From positions 1 to 64,000 of the forward strand of contig NZ_NASD01000006.1 of assembly GCF_002142155.1 (NCBI RefSeq): 64,000 bases of DNA, in the 5' to 3' direction. The stretch is from Gilliamella apis. Lineage in GTDB: Bacteria > Pseudomonadota > Gammaproteobacteria > Enterobacterales > Orbaceae. Of this stretch, positions 29,273 through 39,928 are shown in pieces. A program made the translations under genes and the position numbers. Positions within the stretch are counted from its first letter, which is position 1; each line of letters starts with the position of its first letter. The notes below the pieces were generated by a model. The model saw nothing but the letters and a program-made list of their open reading frames with translations, had not been told where the DNA came from and did not search any database.

Positions 29273-30145
29273 TTAAATCACTTCAATCTTAAACCCATAT
29301 ACTGATTTTTGTATTGTCGATAATTTTAACGGTTTATTAATACGACAGGTCTCAACGCATACCATAGATTGATATTCTTGATCAGCGAAATCAGCCATTG
29401 CTTTGGCCTTATCTATCCAAGGATTCCAAGTAACGACATCACTTGCATTAATATTAGTTAATTTTATAGTTCGTTTCCCATCAAAGATGGTGATTGCTTC
29501 ATCAGCATTAGTATAAACACGATCAACTTCTTGATTAAAGGTTAGTTGTCCTAAAATAGCCGGTTTATTTTCAACTGGTAAGCGATCTTGATATAAATCC
29601 CCTAAACCTTTAACAGTAACATTATCAATATTATTAATACCAAAATAAGTATGTAATGCACTTGTAGCCTCAAAATCTCCTTGGCAGGATAATGTCACTC
29701 CACAAGTTTGTCCCACATGGATGGTTAACCATGCCTGAAAAGGTTTTGTGAAAAAACGTTTTGTCTGTTGGTTATTGGTTAATGATAAAGTTAGATCAAC
29801 ACCATTATTGTCTTCTTTACAAGAATCTAATTGCCATTCAACTAAACGAGCAAAACCATGCATAGGATCACCCAATTTACCAAACCATGGCCAACAAATT
29901 GGCACGCCACCTCTAATTGCCATTTCTTTTTTAAAATTTGCTTTTTGACTCAACCAAATAACGGGTGTCGTTTCTGTTGAAGGTTGCCAAAATAGTAAAT
30001 GAGCGCCTTGTAACGATACTGCTGCTGAACATTTTGGATGTTTAATCACTAAGACAGGTAATTCACCAAACATATTTTGATGGACTGATAAACTCAATGA
30101 CGAACCGGTAGCATAACTATCTAAAATCTGCTTAATAATACTCAT
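29273..30145 (-). CDS. yeaD: D-hexose-6-phosphate mutarotase (YeaD)
   Basis: A cytoplasmic aldose 1-epimerase-like protein of 290 residues (E. coli YeaD 294) that interconverts anomers of glucose 6-phosphate. Seen: VSLQGAHLLFWQP, the IRGGVPICWPWFG stretch, HGFARLVEWQL with the first catalytic histidine, ALHTYFGI with the second, and VVTWNPWIDKAKAMADF and MVCVETCRINKPL near the end. It is divergent from hemW. Confidence 0.94.
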   Translation of the reverse strand: MSIIKQILDSYATGSSLSLSVHQNMFGELPVLVIKHPKCSAAVSLQGAHLLFWQPSTETTPVIWLSQKANFKKEMAIRGGVPICWPWFGKLGDPMHGFARLVEWQLDSCKEDNNGVDLTLSLTNNQQTKRFFTKPFQAWLTIHVGQTCGVTLSCQGDFEATSALHTYFGINNIDNVTVKGLGDLYQDRLPVENKPAILGQLTFNQEVDRVYTNADEAITIFDGKRTIKLTNINASDVVTWNPWIDKAKAMADFADQEYQSMVCVETCRINKPLKLSTIQKSVYGFKIEVI

Positions 30146-30332
30146 ATTTACTCCTAACTATTTAATCTGCTTGGCGAATACTGCCTTTAATCTAGAACTA
30201 ATTGTACGCATATTACTCGAATTATAAAAACGGAATACAGACAATAAAAGCTTTTTTTACTAAATTGGAGTAATATAGCCAGCTATTTCTTATCAGTTAC
30301 TTACGCTTTGTAAAAAATTTGAGGAAAGGCAT

Positions 30333-31466
30333 ATGTTTCAGTATAAAATTCCACTGAGTTTATATATACATATGCCATGGTGCGTGCAAAAATGTCCATA
30401 TTGCGATTTTAATTCACACAAAATGAAGAGTGCGCCGGATTACTCTGCATATATTGATCATTTAATTAATGATTTAAAACAAGATGTATTGCTTACTCAT
30501 GATCGTTCCATTCATTCAATTTTCATAGGTGGTGGAACTCCAAGCCTATTTTCTGCTGAATTAATTAATAAATTGTTGGTAAGTATAAACAAAATAATAC
30601 CAATTAATCATAATGCAGAAATTACTATCGAAGCAAATCCTAATTCCGTTGATGTAGAAAGATTTAAAGGATATCAGCAAGCAGGTATCAACCGAATATC
30701 GATCGGAGTACAAAGCTTTCAATCAGATAAGCTTTTAAAGTTAGGACGAGTTCATAATCCACAAGAAGCAATAGATGCAGGAAAATTAGCTCATGATTTA
30801 AATTTAAAAAGCTTTAATTTAGACTTAATGCATGGTTTACCAAATCAAACAATTCAGGATGCATTGCATGATCTTAAACAGGCAATTGCAATCGCACCAC
30901 CACATCTATCTTGGTATCAACTAACAATTGAGCCGAATACTTTGTTTGGTTCTAAACCTCCGCTTTTACCTGATGATGATATGCTCTGGGATATTTATCA
31001 ACAAGGCCACCAATTGCTAACTAAACATGGATATCAACAATATGAAACATCGGCTTATGCAAAACCAAATTATCAATGCCAACATAATTTAAATTATTGG
31101 CGATTCGGCGATTATATCGGTATTGGTTGTGGTGCTCATGGCAAACTAACACAAAATGACGGTACTATTATTCGTACGGTAAAAACAAAACACCCGCAGG
31201 GATATATGCAAGGACGTTATTTAGAGCGTTCTTATACTGTAGCTAAAGATGAATTAGCCTTTGAATTTTTTATGAATAGATTCAGACTATTTGAACCAAC
31301 ACCTAAAATGGAGTTTGAACAAAGAACATTTTTACCTATACAATCTATTGAACAATCAATTTCACTTGCTATCGAAAAGAATTATTTAATTGAAGATGAA
31401 AAAAACTGGCAAATAACAGACCATGGCAAACTATTCTTAAATTCATTGCTTGAAATTTTCTTATAA
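30333..31466 (+). CDS. hemW: Radical SAM heme chaperone HemW
   Basis: A radical SAM protein of 377 residues related to coproporphyrinogen dehydrogenase HemN but acting as a heme-trafficking protein. The iron-sulfur motif is C17-x3-C21-x2-C24 (WCVQKCPYCDF), lacking the fourth cysteine context of true HemN. Other motifs: FIGGGTPSLF, EANPN, GINRISIGVQSF, LDLMHGLPNQT and GIGCGAHGKL. Length and start fit the family (E. coli 378). The start lies after GAGGAAAGG. It is transcribed away from yeaD. Confidence 0.94.
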   Translation: MFQYKIPLSLYIHMPWCVQKCPYCDFNSHKMKSAPDYSAYIDHLINDLKQDVLLTHDRSIHSIFIGGGTPSLFSAELINKLLVSINKIIPINHNAEITIEANPNSVDVERFKGYQQAGINRISIGVQSFQSDKLLKLGRVHNPQEAIDAGKLAHDLNLKSFNLDLMHGLPNQTIQDALHDLKQAIAIAPPHLSWYQLTIEPNTLFGSKPPLLPDDDMLWDIYQQGHQLLTKHGYQQYETSAYAKPNYQCQHNLNYWRFGDYIGIGCGAHGKLTQNDGTIIRTVKTKHPQGYMQGRYLERSYTVAKDELAFEFFMNRFRLFEPTPKMEFEQRTFLPIQSIEQSISLAIEKNYLIEDEKNWQITDHGKLFLNSLLEIFL

Positions 31467-31633
31467 CAAAATTAATTAAAATAAGATAACAATTTTTCTT
31501 TACTCTAAATTAACAAAAAAAATACTAACTATTTAAACAAACATATAGAGATCTTTACTTACATTTTTTTAAAAAAAGAGCATACTAGATTTGACAATGC
31601 ATTTATTTCATTGTTTTCCTATTCCTTATGTTT

Positions 31634-31663
31634 TCCCAATAACAATGTTATTGGGATTTTTTT
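31634..31663 (+). terminator. Terminator downstream of hemW
   Basis: A 10-bp stem, TCCCAATAAC / GTTATTGGGA, with a three-base loop is followed by seven T. It lies 167 bases past the hemW stop, unusually far. The stretch between is AT-rich without any gene that I can support. Confidence 0.88.
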
Positions 31664-31695
31664 GTAAAAAGGAAAATTAAGTTTTCATTACCTCG

Positions 31696-32664
31696 TTAAA
31701 CAGTTGTATGTTGTGATAAAAACTGTTTGATTTCGACAAGTGAAGATGTTCCTTCCATCGGCCCTTGTTTTGATACAGCCAATGCACCACTCACATTAGC
31801 AAATTGCAATGCAGTTTCAACAGGATATCCGGCTAATAATAAACTGACAAATGTTGCACCAAAACAATCACCAGCGCCTGTTGGATCGACTGGATTGACA
31901 TTAAAACCATCAACATGAATCATTTTTAAGCTTTTTTGTTCATCTAAACCATAATAATTGGCACCTTTAGCACCACCTTTTACAACAATATGCTTAATAC
32001 CATTGTTTAATAAAGTTGACATAGTTTGTTGTTCACTCTCATCATTATTTTGAGCAAAATAACAAACCTCATTTTCGCTAGGTAAGAAAATATCAGTATA
32101 CTCCATAATATAACCAAAAGATTGCTCCATTTCTTGAATGTTAAACATCTCTTTACGTAAATTAGGATCAAACGAAATTGTTCCTCCTTTATTTTTAATG
32201 ATATCTAATGCTTTTCTCATGGCATCAATGGCTCGAAAAGAGTAAAGCGAAGAGCCCATAACATGCAAATGAGTACAATCTTTTAACAATTTTTCATCAA
32301 TATGATTAAAAGATAATAAACCACATGCACTATTGGGAATATTAAAAATGAAATCTCTATCACTATGGTCTTGATAACTAACAAACGCACTACCAGTATT
32401 AGCCATACTATGTGAAGTTATACCGTCAATAATCACACCATCTTTTTTAAGCCGATTAATACACATTTTTCCAAAGCTATCTTTTCCCACACAGCTAAAA
32501 AAAATGACAGGAAAACCTAATTTAGCGACTTGATCGGCAAATATTGCTGGAGCACCACTTGGATAAGGACCAATAAATTCACCTGTTTGATCAAAGCGTT
32601 GATTACTTTCCTTTGCCAAAAATTCAACCAGCAATTCACCTACAGTACAAATTTTAAATTCCAT
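31696..32664 (-). CDS. PfkB-family sugar kinase (tagatose/fructokinase-like)
   Basis: A ribokinase-fold kinase of 322 residues. It has the N-terminal TVGELLVEFLAKE, the substrate-lid region IGPYPSGAPAIFADQVAKLG, NIPNSACG, FDPNLRKEMF, and the catalytic anion-hole motif DPTGAGDCFGATF with the base aspartate. The SGAPAIFADQ segment is one that I associate with kinases for tagatose or related ketohexoses, but subfamily calls in PfkB proteins are unreliable. It shares a minus-strand operon with the DeoR-type regulator and is divergent from a GatY-type aldolase, which supports a ketohexose substrate. It is the second sugar kinase of the island. Confidence 0.75.
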   Translation of the reverse strand: MEFKICTVGELLVEFLAKESNQRFDQTGEFIGPYPSGAPAIFADQVAKLGFPVIFFSCVGKDSFGKMCINRLKKDGVIIDGITSHSMANTGSAFVSYQDHSDRDFIFNIPNSACGLLSFNHIDEKLLKDCTHLHVMGSSLYSFRAIDAMRKALDIIKNKGGTISFDPNLRKEMFNIQEMEQSFGYIMEYTDIFLPSENEVCYFAQNNDESEQQTMSTLLNNGIKHIVVKGGAKGANYYGLDEQKSLKMIHVDGFNVNPVDPTGAGDCFGATFVSLLLAGYPVETALQFANVSGALAVSKQGPMEGTSSLVEIKQFLSQHTTV

Positions 32665-32669
32665 CTTAG

Positions 32670-33488
32670 TTATGTCCCCAATAGATTATGATAAGTCATA
32701 CAATATTTATTAATTGCAATTTGTTTAAAATTACAATTTAACAATTGGTGATGATATTCAGTCACCGCTGCTTTAGATAAAATTGTGACATCTATATGTT
32801 TTAATTTACCAATACTATGATTATCCGTAAGCAAAGATCTTTCTAATAAAAGACCAATAGTATGTTTAGAGTTTTTTAAGATTTGTTGATATGTTTCTTT
32901 TTGTTCACTATTTTCAATAATTAGATCATTATTTTCATCAATTGCTGCCAATTCGATAATGAAATGGGAAATGGCGTAGTTATTGCGAATACTGATTAGG
33001 TCATTACAGCTTTTAATAATATTTCCTTCACATAAAACGCCACCAATTAAAATGACTTCTGCATCAGAAAATTCACGTACTAATTGTGCATTTCTTAGAT
33101 CGTTCATGATAATACGTAACGATTTTTTTTTATGCAAAAAAGGGATTAGTTTCCGAGTTAAAAAACCATGTCCTAAAAAAATAGTATCACCATCATTAAT
33201 ATAGCTTAAACAAGCTTTTGCTAAATCAATATCAGAATTGCCTTTGGTTTGACTTGAATTAATTGTAGCAGAATTATGCACTTGCCCTTCTGGAGAAATA
33301 TAAATAGCGCCGCCAAATGAACGTTTTAAATATCCTTGTTGCTCAAGGTAAGTTAAATCTTGTCGGATAGTAACATGAGAAACCTTTAACTGATCAGACA
33401 ACTCATCAACTTTTACTTCACCATTTTGGCGTACAATTTTTGCGATATCTAATCGACGTTTCAATAGCGCTGAAGATGCTTTAGCCAA
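32670..33488 (-). CDS. DeoR-family transcriptional repressor
   Basis: A DeoR/GlpR-type regulator of 272 residues. An N-terminal winged helix (RLDIAKIVRQNGEVKVDELSDQLKVSHVTIRQDLTYLEQQGYLKR region, about 11-55) is followed by a sugar-phosphate isomerase-like effector domain with DTIFLGHG. Family members release DNA on binding a phosphorylated sugar. The start codon is TTG with AGGAAG eight bases before it; no ATG fits. The effector half is weakly conserved compared with GlpR. It probably controls both its own operon and the divergent PTS genes through the 335-base region between them. Confidence 0.85.
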   Translation of the reverse strand: MAKASSALLKRRLDIAKIVRQNGEVKVDELSDQLKVSHVTIRQDLTYLEQQGYLKRSFGGAIYISPEGQVHNSATINSSQTKGNSDIDLAKACLSYINDGDTIFLGHGFLTRKLIPFLHKKKSLRIIMNDLRNAQLVREFSDAEVILIGGVLCEGNIIKSCNDLISIRNNYAISHFIIELAAIDENNDLIIENSEQKETYQQILKNSKHTIGLLLERSLLTDNHSIGKLKHIDVTILSKAAVTEYHHQLLNCNFKQIAINKYCMTYHNLLGT

Positions 33489-34678
<1,190 letters not shown>

Positions 34679-34688
34679 AGGAAATCAT

Positions 34689-35609
34689 ATGATTTACACT
34701 TTAACACTTAATACTGCAATTGATATGAATATTCATTGCCAAGGGCTAAAACCCAATTCAGTAAATAGAACACTAGATACAGAATATAGCCCTAACGGTA
34801 AAGCAGTTAATGTTTCAATTGTATTAAATAAATTTGATAAGCCTACTTGTGCATTAGGCTTTTTTGGTGGTTTTTCGGGAAAATATATTATTGATGAACT
34901 AACTAAGATGCAAATTCAAACTATCCCTTGTTTGATCGATGATATTACCAGAATTAATGTTTTTATTAATGATGAACAAAATGAATATAAATTGGTCTCT
35001 AAAGGACCTTTTATTCCTGATAACAAAAAAGCTGAAATGCTAACTATTATTGAGTCACTCAACAATAACAGTTATTTAGTTATAAGTGGTAGTTTGCCAA
35101 ATAACATTGAACCTGATTATTTGGAATTAATTTTAAAAATTTGCATAAGCAAAAATATCAAAATAATTTTAGATATTAGTCATACTAAATTAAAAGATTT
35201 ATTAATTTATAAACCTTTACTTATCAAACCTAATAATGAAGAGTTAAAAGATATTTTTGGTTTTACAACTGATACAACAGAGCAAATAATTGCAGCATTA
35301 GAAAATGTTCATCAGCAAGGAGCACAAAATATTTTACTAACTATGGGTTCAAAAGGACTTTACTTTTCAAACGGGAAAAATATTTGGTTCTGTAATTCAG
35401 TATCCATAAAACAATTAAGTTCTGCTTGTGCAGGAGATGCATCGCTAGCTGCATTTCTTAGCGAATGGCTTCCTGCTCAAAACAATTATGAACTAGCCAT
35501 GAAAAAGGCATCAGCAACTGGTGCCAATGTTGCCGAATCAAATGGTTTAGGATTATTAAACAAAGTTAGTACCTATATCAAACAACTTGAAGTGACTCAA
35601 ATAAAATAA
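34689..35609 (+). CDS. PfkB-type hexose-phosphate kinase (FruK/LacC-like)
   Basis: A kinase of 306 residues of the 1-phosphofructokinase and tagatose-6-phosphate kinase group. It opens with MIYTLTLNTAIDMNI, and has the PNGKAVNVSIVL loop, a VISGSLPNNI strand and a C-terminal catalytic stretch in SSACAGDASLAAFL. The usual GAGD is CAGD here; the base aspartate is kept. An upstream in-frame extension to 34632 overlaps gatY and is rejected, because AAAGGAAA stands just before the ATG at 34689. In this operon it would phosphorylate the ketohexose 1-phosphate delivered by the PTS to the 1,6-bisphosphate for GatY. Confidence 0.85.
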   Translation: MIYTLTLNTAIDMNIHCQGLKPNSVNRTLDTEYSPNGKAVNVSIVLNKFDKPTCALGFFGGFSGKYIIDELTKMQIQTIPCLIDDITRINVFINDEQNEYKLVSKGPFIPDNKKAEMLTIIESLNNNSYLVISGSLPNNIEPDYLELILKICISKNIKIILDISHTKLKDLLIYKPLLIKPNNEELKDIFGFTTDTTEQIIAALENVHQQGAQNILLTMGSKGLYFSNGKNIWFCNSVSIKQLSSACAGDASLAAFLSEWLPAQNNYELAMKKASATGANVAESNGLGLLNKVSTYIKQLEVTQIK

Positions 35610-35628
35610 AATTAAATGGAAAATTGTT

Positions 35629-37038
35629 ATGAAAAAAATACTAGCAGTAACAGGTTGTCCTACTGGTATAGCACATACCTATATGGCAGAAGAAGCATTG
35701 AAATCAGCAGCTCAAAAAGCTGGGGTTGAAATTAAAATAGAAACCAATGGCGCAAGTGGTGTAGAAAACCTAATTACTGATGCAGATATTGCTAATGCAA
35801 TTGGTGTGATTATTGCGGCTGATAAAGATGTTAATCCTGATCGTTTTAATGGATTACCGGTTATTGAAGTACCTGTAAAAGATGGTATTCATAAAGCGAC
35901 TATGCTTATTGAAAAAATAAACTCAGGAACAGTACCTATTCGCAAAAAATTAAAAAACAACAGTCACTCATCAGAACTACCAAATCAAAATGAATTAAAA
36001 GAATCTATTGGTCGACAAATATATAAGCATCTTATGAGTGGTGTTTCAAATATGTTACCATTCGTTGTTGCTGGAGGAGTATTAATTGCATTGTCATTTC
36101 TATGGGGTATTTATTCCGCAGATCAAAGCAATCCTGAATATAATGAGTTTGCTGCATTACTAATGAAAATTGGTGGCCAAGCTTTCGGTATTATGGTCCC
36201 TATTTTTACAGGTTTTTTAGCTTATTCAATAAGTGGGCGACCAGGTATGGTAGCTGGTTTTGTCGGTGGTTTAATTGCTAATATAACTGGTGCAGGTTTT
36301 TTAGGTGGTATTATTGCTGGATTCGCTGCTGGTTATTTAATGCTGATTGTTAAAAGACTTTTAGATGGCCTTCCTCGTGCATTTGAAGGACTTAAATCAA
36401 TTTTCATAATGCCATTAATAGGGGTGTTTGTGATTGGTGCAGGTATGTTTTTACTTGGTGGACCGATTGCTGTTGTTAATAATGGCATGAAAGAATGGTT
36501 AGCCTCATTGCAATCTGCTAATCCTATTTTATTAGGAATTGTTATTGGTGGAATGTGCTCTTTCGACTTCGGTGGCCCTATCAATAAAGCTGCTTATGTA
36601 ACAGGTACAATGCTGTTAGGAGAAGGTAATTACTATTTTATGGCTGGTGTTTCCGCTGCATGTATTGTCCCTCCTTTTGTTATTGCCTTTGCAACTACTA
36701 TTTTCCGAAGTAAAGCATTTACTGAAGAAGAGCGTGCTGCTGGCATTGTAAATTATATACTTGGTTCAACTCATATAACCGAAGGCGCTATTCCATTTGC
36801 TGCCAAAGATCCATTACACGTTATTCCAATTATGATGTTTTCATCAGCTATTGCCTCAGTATTAACTTTTATTAGTCAAATCCAAGTTCCTGCACCTCAT
36901 GGAGGATTTTTAGTCCTACCTTTAGTCAATAAACCTTTCATGTGGGTTGGTTGTATTTTTATAGGTGCATTAGTCGGAGCGATTTTATTAGGTTTATGTC
37001 GTATACGTGAAAAACGAAAATCGACTGTTGAAAAATAA
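35629..37038 (+). CDS. PTS fructose-family transporter EIIBC
   Basis: A 469-residue fusion of a cytoplasmic IIB domain (about 1-100) and a membrane IIC domain (about 125-465). The phospho-acceptor Cys10 sits in TGCPTGIAHTYM, the fructose-type IIB signature. IIC shows many hydrophobic helices and the substrate-site region GGMCSFDFGGPINKAAY and STHITEGAIPFAAKDP. It has a single IIB domain, unlike E. coli FruA, which has a duplicated one. The sugar should enter as its 1-phosphate. GatY next to it suggests tagatose; fructose or another ketohexose is possible. Confidence 0.92.
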   Translation: MKKILAVTGCPTGIAHTYMAEEALKSAAQKAGVEIKIETNGASGVENLITDADIANAIGVIIAADKDVNPDRFNGLPVIEVPVKDGIHKATMLIEKINSGTVPIRKKLKNNSHSSELPNQNELKESIGRQIYKHLMSGVSNMLPFVVAGGVLIALSFLWGIYSADQSNPEYNEFAALLMKIGGQAFGIMVPIFTGFLAYSISGRPGMVAGFVGGLIANITGAGFLGGIIAGFAAGYLMLIVKRLLDGLPRAFEGLKSIFIMPLIGVFVIGAGMFLLGGPIAVVNNGMKEWLASLQSANPILLGIVIGGMCSFDFGGPINKAAYVTGTMLLGEGNYYFMAGVSAACIVPPFVIAFATTIFRSKAFTEEERAAGIVNYILGSTHITEGAIPFAAKDPLHVIPIMMFSSAIASVLTFISQIQVPAPHGGFLVLPLVNKPFMWVGCIFIGALVGAILLGLCRIREKRKSTVEK

Positions 37039-37106
37039 AAAGTCAATTATTAAATATGGCTAATAAATTGATCTTTTGAATATATATGAATTTTTAAGGT
37101 AAATAA

Positions 37107-37544
37107 ATGAGCAATATACAATTAAAAATTGAAGATATATCTATTATAAATGGCGTTTATACTAAACAAGATGCAATAAAAGCGGTATCAGAAAATATGA
37201 TAAAAGCGGGATTAGTAAAGCCCGATTATACTCAATCGATGTTCGATCGTGATCTGCAAATATCAACTTTTCTGGGTAATGGTATAGCAATTCCTCATGG
37301 AACTACCGATAAACGTGATAGTGTTATACAAACAGGATTAAAAGTTATCTATTACCCTGATGGTATAAATTGGGATGAAGATAATAATATTGCCTATGTT
37401 GTTATTGGTATAGCGGCAAAAAGTAATGAACACTTAGATATTTTGCGTCAATTAACAAGAGCAGTTATTGCTGAAGATACTTTAGCGCGAATTCAATCCG
37501 TTAAAAAACCAGAAGAGCTATTAACAATCCTTCAAGGCAACTAA
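37107..37544 (+). CDS. PTS fructose-type EIIA protein
   Basis: A free EIIA of 145 residues that passes phosphate from HPr to the IIB domain upstream. The phospho-acceptor is His64 in STFLGNGIAIPHGTT, and the later IGIAAKSNEHLDILRQLT agrees closely with the IIA domain of E. coli FruB. FruB carries an FPr (HPr-like) domain after IIA; this protein stops at the end of IIA, so it must use the general HPr. It ends the rightward operon, 68 bases after the EIIBC gene. Confidence 0.92.
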   Translation: MSNIQLKIEDISIINGVYTKQDAIKAVSENMIKAGLVKPDYTQSMFDRDLQISTFLGNGIAIPHGTTDKRDSVIQTGLKVIYYPDGINWDEDNNIAYVVIGIAAKSNEHLDILRQLTRAVIAEDTLARIQSVKKPEELLTILQGN

Positions 37545-37553
37545 TATAACCAT

Positions 37554-37595
37554 CCCATGAGAAGAGACGATGTGAACTCATGGGAGGTTACCTCC
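37554..37595 (+). other. Structured element after the EIIA gene
   Basis: CCCATGAG at 37554-37561 can pair with CTCATGGG at 37577-37584 (15-base loop), while GGAGGT at 37583-37588 can pair with ACCTCC at 37590-37595. The two stems overlap by two G. There is no T-run, so this is a 3' structure or a weak terminator rather than a standard one. Confidence 0.5.
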
Positions 37596-37660
37596 AACTG
37601 ATTAACAATCAATCAATTAAAGCAGTTAATACAGTAAGTTTTTAAACTATAAGAAGAATA

Positions 37661-38113
37661 TTAGGTATTAAAAAATTCCAGTCGATTATTGATAATTGTT
37701 TTATTGTTAACCATTTCAAATGAGATTAAAACGCCTTCCCAAGTAATACCTAAAACAATTAACATGCCTTCAAAATCATAGTAATAAAGCATATAATCTT
37801 TATTATAACTACCATCTTTAAATCTATAATTATGGTTAAATTCATCAGTTAATTCAAACGGGTGACCAATCTTAAAATCAAAACCAAGGTAACTTAAAAT
37901 TTGATTAGCTTTATCAATTAAAAAAGTGTTATCCATAACTTCTTGAATTGATAATACTTCAACATGATCTAAAATATAAAAAAATTCAATTTGATAACCA
38001 CCTTTTAGTATTCCTTGGACATCAGCATAACTGAAATCTTCAATAGTCTGATATTGATCTGAACTAAAAAAATCATCAATATTGAGCATACTAAATTTTG
38101 TTTTATCATACAT
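37661..38113 (-). CDS. Hypothetical protein, 150 residues
   Basis: I do not recognise this protein. It is acidic and rich in aromatic residues (for example DYMLYYYDFEGMLIVLG and GGYQIEFFYILDHVEVL), with alternating hydrophobic strands suggesting a soluble alpha/beta domain. It has no signal peptide, membrane helix or cysteine cluster. Neither the ATG at 38113 nor the one at 38089 has a good ribosome site. It lies 76 bases after ribD, in the same direction. Size, acidity and isolation would suit an immunity-type protein or an orphan gene, but nothing in the sequence proves that. Confidence 0.6.
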   Translation of the reverse strand: MYDKTKFSMLNIDDFFSSDQYQTIEDFSYADVQGILKGGYQIEFFYILDHVEVLSIQEVMDNTFLIDKANQILSYLGFDFKIGHPFELTDEFNHNYRFKDGSYNKDYMLYYYDFEGMLIVLGITWEGVLISFEMVNNKTIINNRLEFFNT

Positions 38114-38189
38114 ATCAATTAAATCGCTTTTCTATTTTCCGTTTGATCTTATTCAAAATAGATTATTCAACTATCGCCAAGATTAAAGT

Positions 38190-39293
38190 TTACTTTCTTT
38201 TTAAAATAATCCTTAAATCATCACCGATCATTTCAACTGATTCAAAACGAAATTGCGGCGCTAATGAGAGTTTTTGTAGATTAGGTAATACGCACATGTC
38301 TTGGGCATTATGACCTAGCAATTTAGGAGCATAATATATGATTAATTCATCAACCAGATCTTGTTCGATTAGTGCACCGGCTAAATGAGATCCAGCTTCA
38401 ACCCATACAGAATTCATTTGTTGCTTAGCTAATATGGATAATAACTTTGATAAATCAACTTGATGATTATTTGATGATTCAATGATAAGTTTACTATTTG
38501 AAGATAATATTGGCAGATTTTGCTTGCGAACAATCCAAATTTCACCAGATTGATCGAAAATATTTTCATTACCCATCATTTGATTTTGACTATCGATTAT
38601 CACTCGTACTGGTTGGCGAACTTCATCGAAAGGATAAATTTTTTTAATTGAATCAGGCAATTCACTAAATCTAACAGTTAAACTGGCATTATCAGCTTGA
38701 ACTGTTTTCCTTGTGCTCAATATACAACTAGCTTGAGCTCTATATTGTTGAACATCTTGTCTTGCTAATGCAGATGTAATCCATTTACTTTCACCGGAGG
38801 CCATAGCAATTTTACCATCCAATGAAACCGCCATTTTAAGTTGAACGTATGGCAGACCTGTTCGCATACGTTTTAAAAAACCTTTATTAATCGCTTCGGC
38901 TTGCTCGGTTAAAACGCCAACTTGAACTTCAATTCCAGCATCTTTTAATCGTTTAATGCCATTACCAGCAACGTTAGGATTAGGATCTTGCATAGCAATA
39001 ATCACTCGCGTTATGCCAGCTTGAATAAGAGCGTCAGCACAAGGTGGAGTTCGGCCAAAATGACTGCAAGGTTCTAATGTTACATAAGCCGTTGCCCCTT
39101 TTGCTTGGTCACCAGCCATTCTTAATGCATAAACTTCGGCATGAGGTTGCCCGGCTTTTTGATGATAACCTTTGCCAATGATCTGATCATTTTTAACAAT
39201 AACACAACCAACATTAGGATTAGGGGTAGTGGTAAAGCGACCAAGTTCAGCGAGCTCTATAGCTTGCTGCATATAATATAGATCTTTATCCAT
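38190..39293 (-). CDS. ribD: Bifunctional riboflavin deaminase/reductase RibD
   Basis: A two-domain enzyme of 367 residues (E. coli 367) for steps two and three of riboflavin synthesis. The N-terminal deaminase has the zinc site His51-Ala-Glu53 and Cys76/Cys85 in LEPCSHFGRTPPC. The C-terminal reductase starts near 148 with LKMAVSLDGKIAMASGESKWIT and has VWVEAGSHLAGAL near 290. It begins 20 bases after nrdR, the common nrdR-ribD pairing. No FMN riboswitch precedes it. Confidence 0.97.
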   Translation of the reverse strand: MDKDLYYMQQAIELAELGRFTTTPNPNVGCVIVKNDQIIGKGYHQKAGQPHAEVYALRMAGDQAKGATAYVTLEPCSHFGRTPPCADALIQAGITRVIIAMQDPNPNVAGNGIKRLKDAGIEVQVGVLTEQAEAINKGFLKRMRTGLPYVQLKMAVSLDGKIAMASGESKWITSALARQDVQQYRAQASCILSTRKTVQADNASLTVRFSELPDSIKKIYPFDEVRQPVRVIIDSQNQMMGNENIFDQSGEIWIVRKQNLPILSSNSKLIIESSNNHQVDLSKLLSILAKQQMNSVWVEAGSHLAGALIEQDLVDELIIYYAPKLLGHNAQDMCVLPNLQKLSLAPQFRFESVEMIGDDLRIILKRK

Positions 39294-39313
39294 AGCTATC
39301 TTTTAAATTAAGA

Positions 39314-39766
39314 TTATTTTTGTTGCAACTTCGCTATTTCATTACTGAATTGTTCAATATCATCAAAACTGAAATAAACAGAAGCAAAGCGTATGTAAGC
39401 AACTTTATCAAGATTTCTAAGCTCTTCAATTACAAAATCACCAATTAATTTTGCCTGTACTTCACGTTCGCCGGTGGCTCTAAGTTTTGATTTAATACGC
39501 GTAATAGCATCTTCAATTGCATCAAAACTAACCGGACGTTTTTCAAGAGCTCGTTTTATACCATTACGAAGTTTTTCTTCATTAAAAGGTTCTCGAACCT
39601 TATTACTTTTAATAACATTAGGCATAATTAATTCAGCCACTTCAAAGGTTGTGAAACGTTCATTACATTCCACACATTGTCGACGACGACGAACTTGAAA
39701 ACCTTCACCAACTAATCGAGAATCAATAACCTTTGTATCATCAGCATTACAAAACGGACAGTGCAT
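39314..39766 (-). CDS. nrdR: Transcriptional repressor NrdR
   Basis: An ATP/dATP-sensing repressor of ribonucleotide reductase genes, 150 residues (E. coli 149). A zinc ribbon with Cys3, Cys6, Cys31 and Cys34 is followed by an ATP-cone domain from about 46 ([28 protein letters not shown] region). All four cysteines are present. It forms an operon with ribD. Confidence 0.97.
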   Translation of the reverse strand: MHCPFCNADDTKVIDSRLVGEGFQVRRRRQCVECNERFTTFEVAELIMPNVIKSNKVREPFNEEKLRNGIKRALEKRPVSFDAIEDAITRIKSKLRATGEREVQAKLIGDFVIEELRNLDKVAYIRFASVYFSFDDIEQFSNEIAKLQQK

Positions 39767-39897
39767 AAATATATCCTGAAAACGTTTAACTTACATTACA
39801 ATAGCTGAAATTATTATTTTAAACAAGATTTAAGCTAAGTAATATAAGTTACTGCATACTATTTCTAACTGCAGTATACTCAAATGAATGTTAGATT

Positions 39898-39920
39898 TCC
39901 GCCACTTATTTAGTGACGGA
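39898..39920 (-). terminator. Hairpin at the end of the thr operon
   Basis: On the minus strand TCCGTCACT pairs with AGTGGCGGA (one G-T wobble) around a five-base loop, 9 bases past the thrC stop. The following T-run is poor (AATCT), so termination strength is uncertain. Confidence 0.6.
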
Positions 39921-39928
39921 GAATTGAT

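Noticed and set aside
31591-31619. TTGACA followed by T-rich sequence as a promoter for a small RNA ending at the 31634 terminator
   Set aside because: No acceptable -10 element is found at 16-18 bases, so a separate small RNA is not supported; the terminator is assigned to hemW.
39850-39876. TACTGCA / TGCAGTA repeat upstream of nrdR as an NrdR box pair
   Set aside because: It does not resemble the known NrdR box pattern; it could be part of a promoter, but nothing more can be said.
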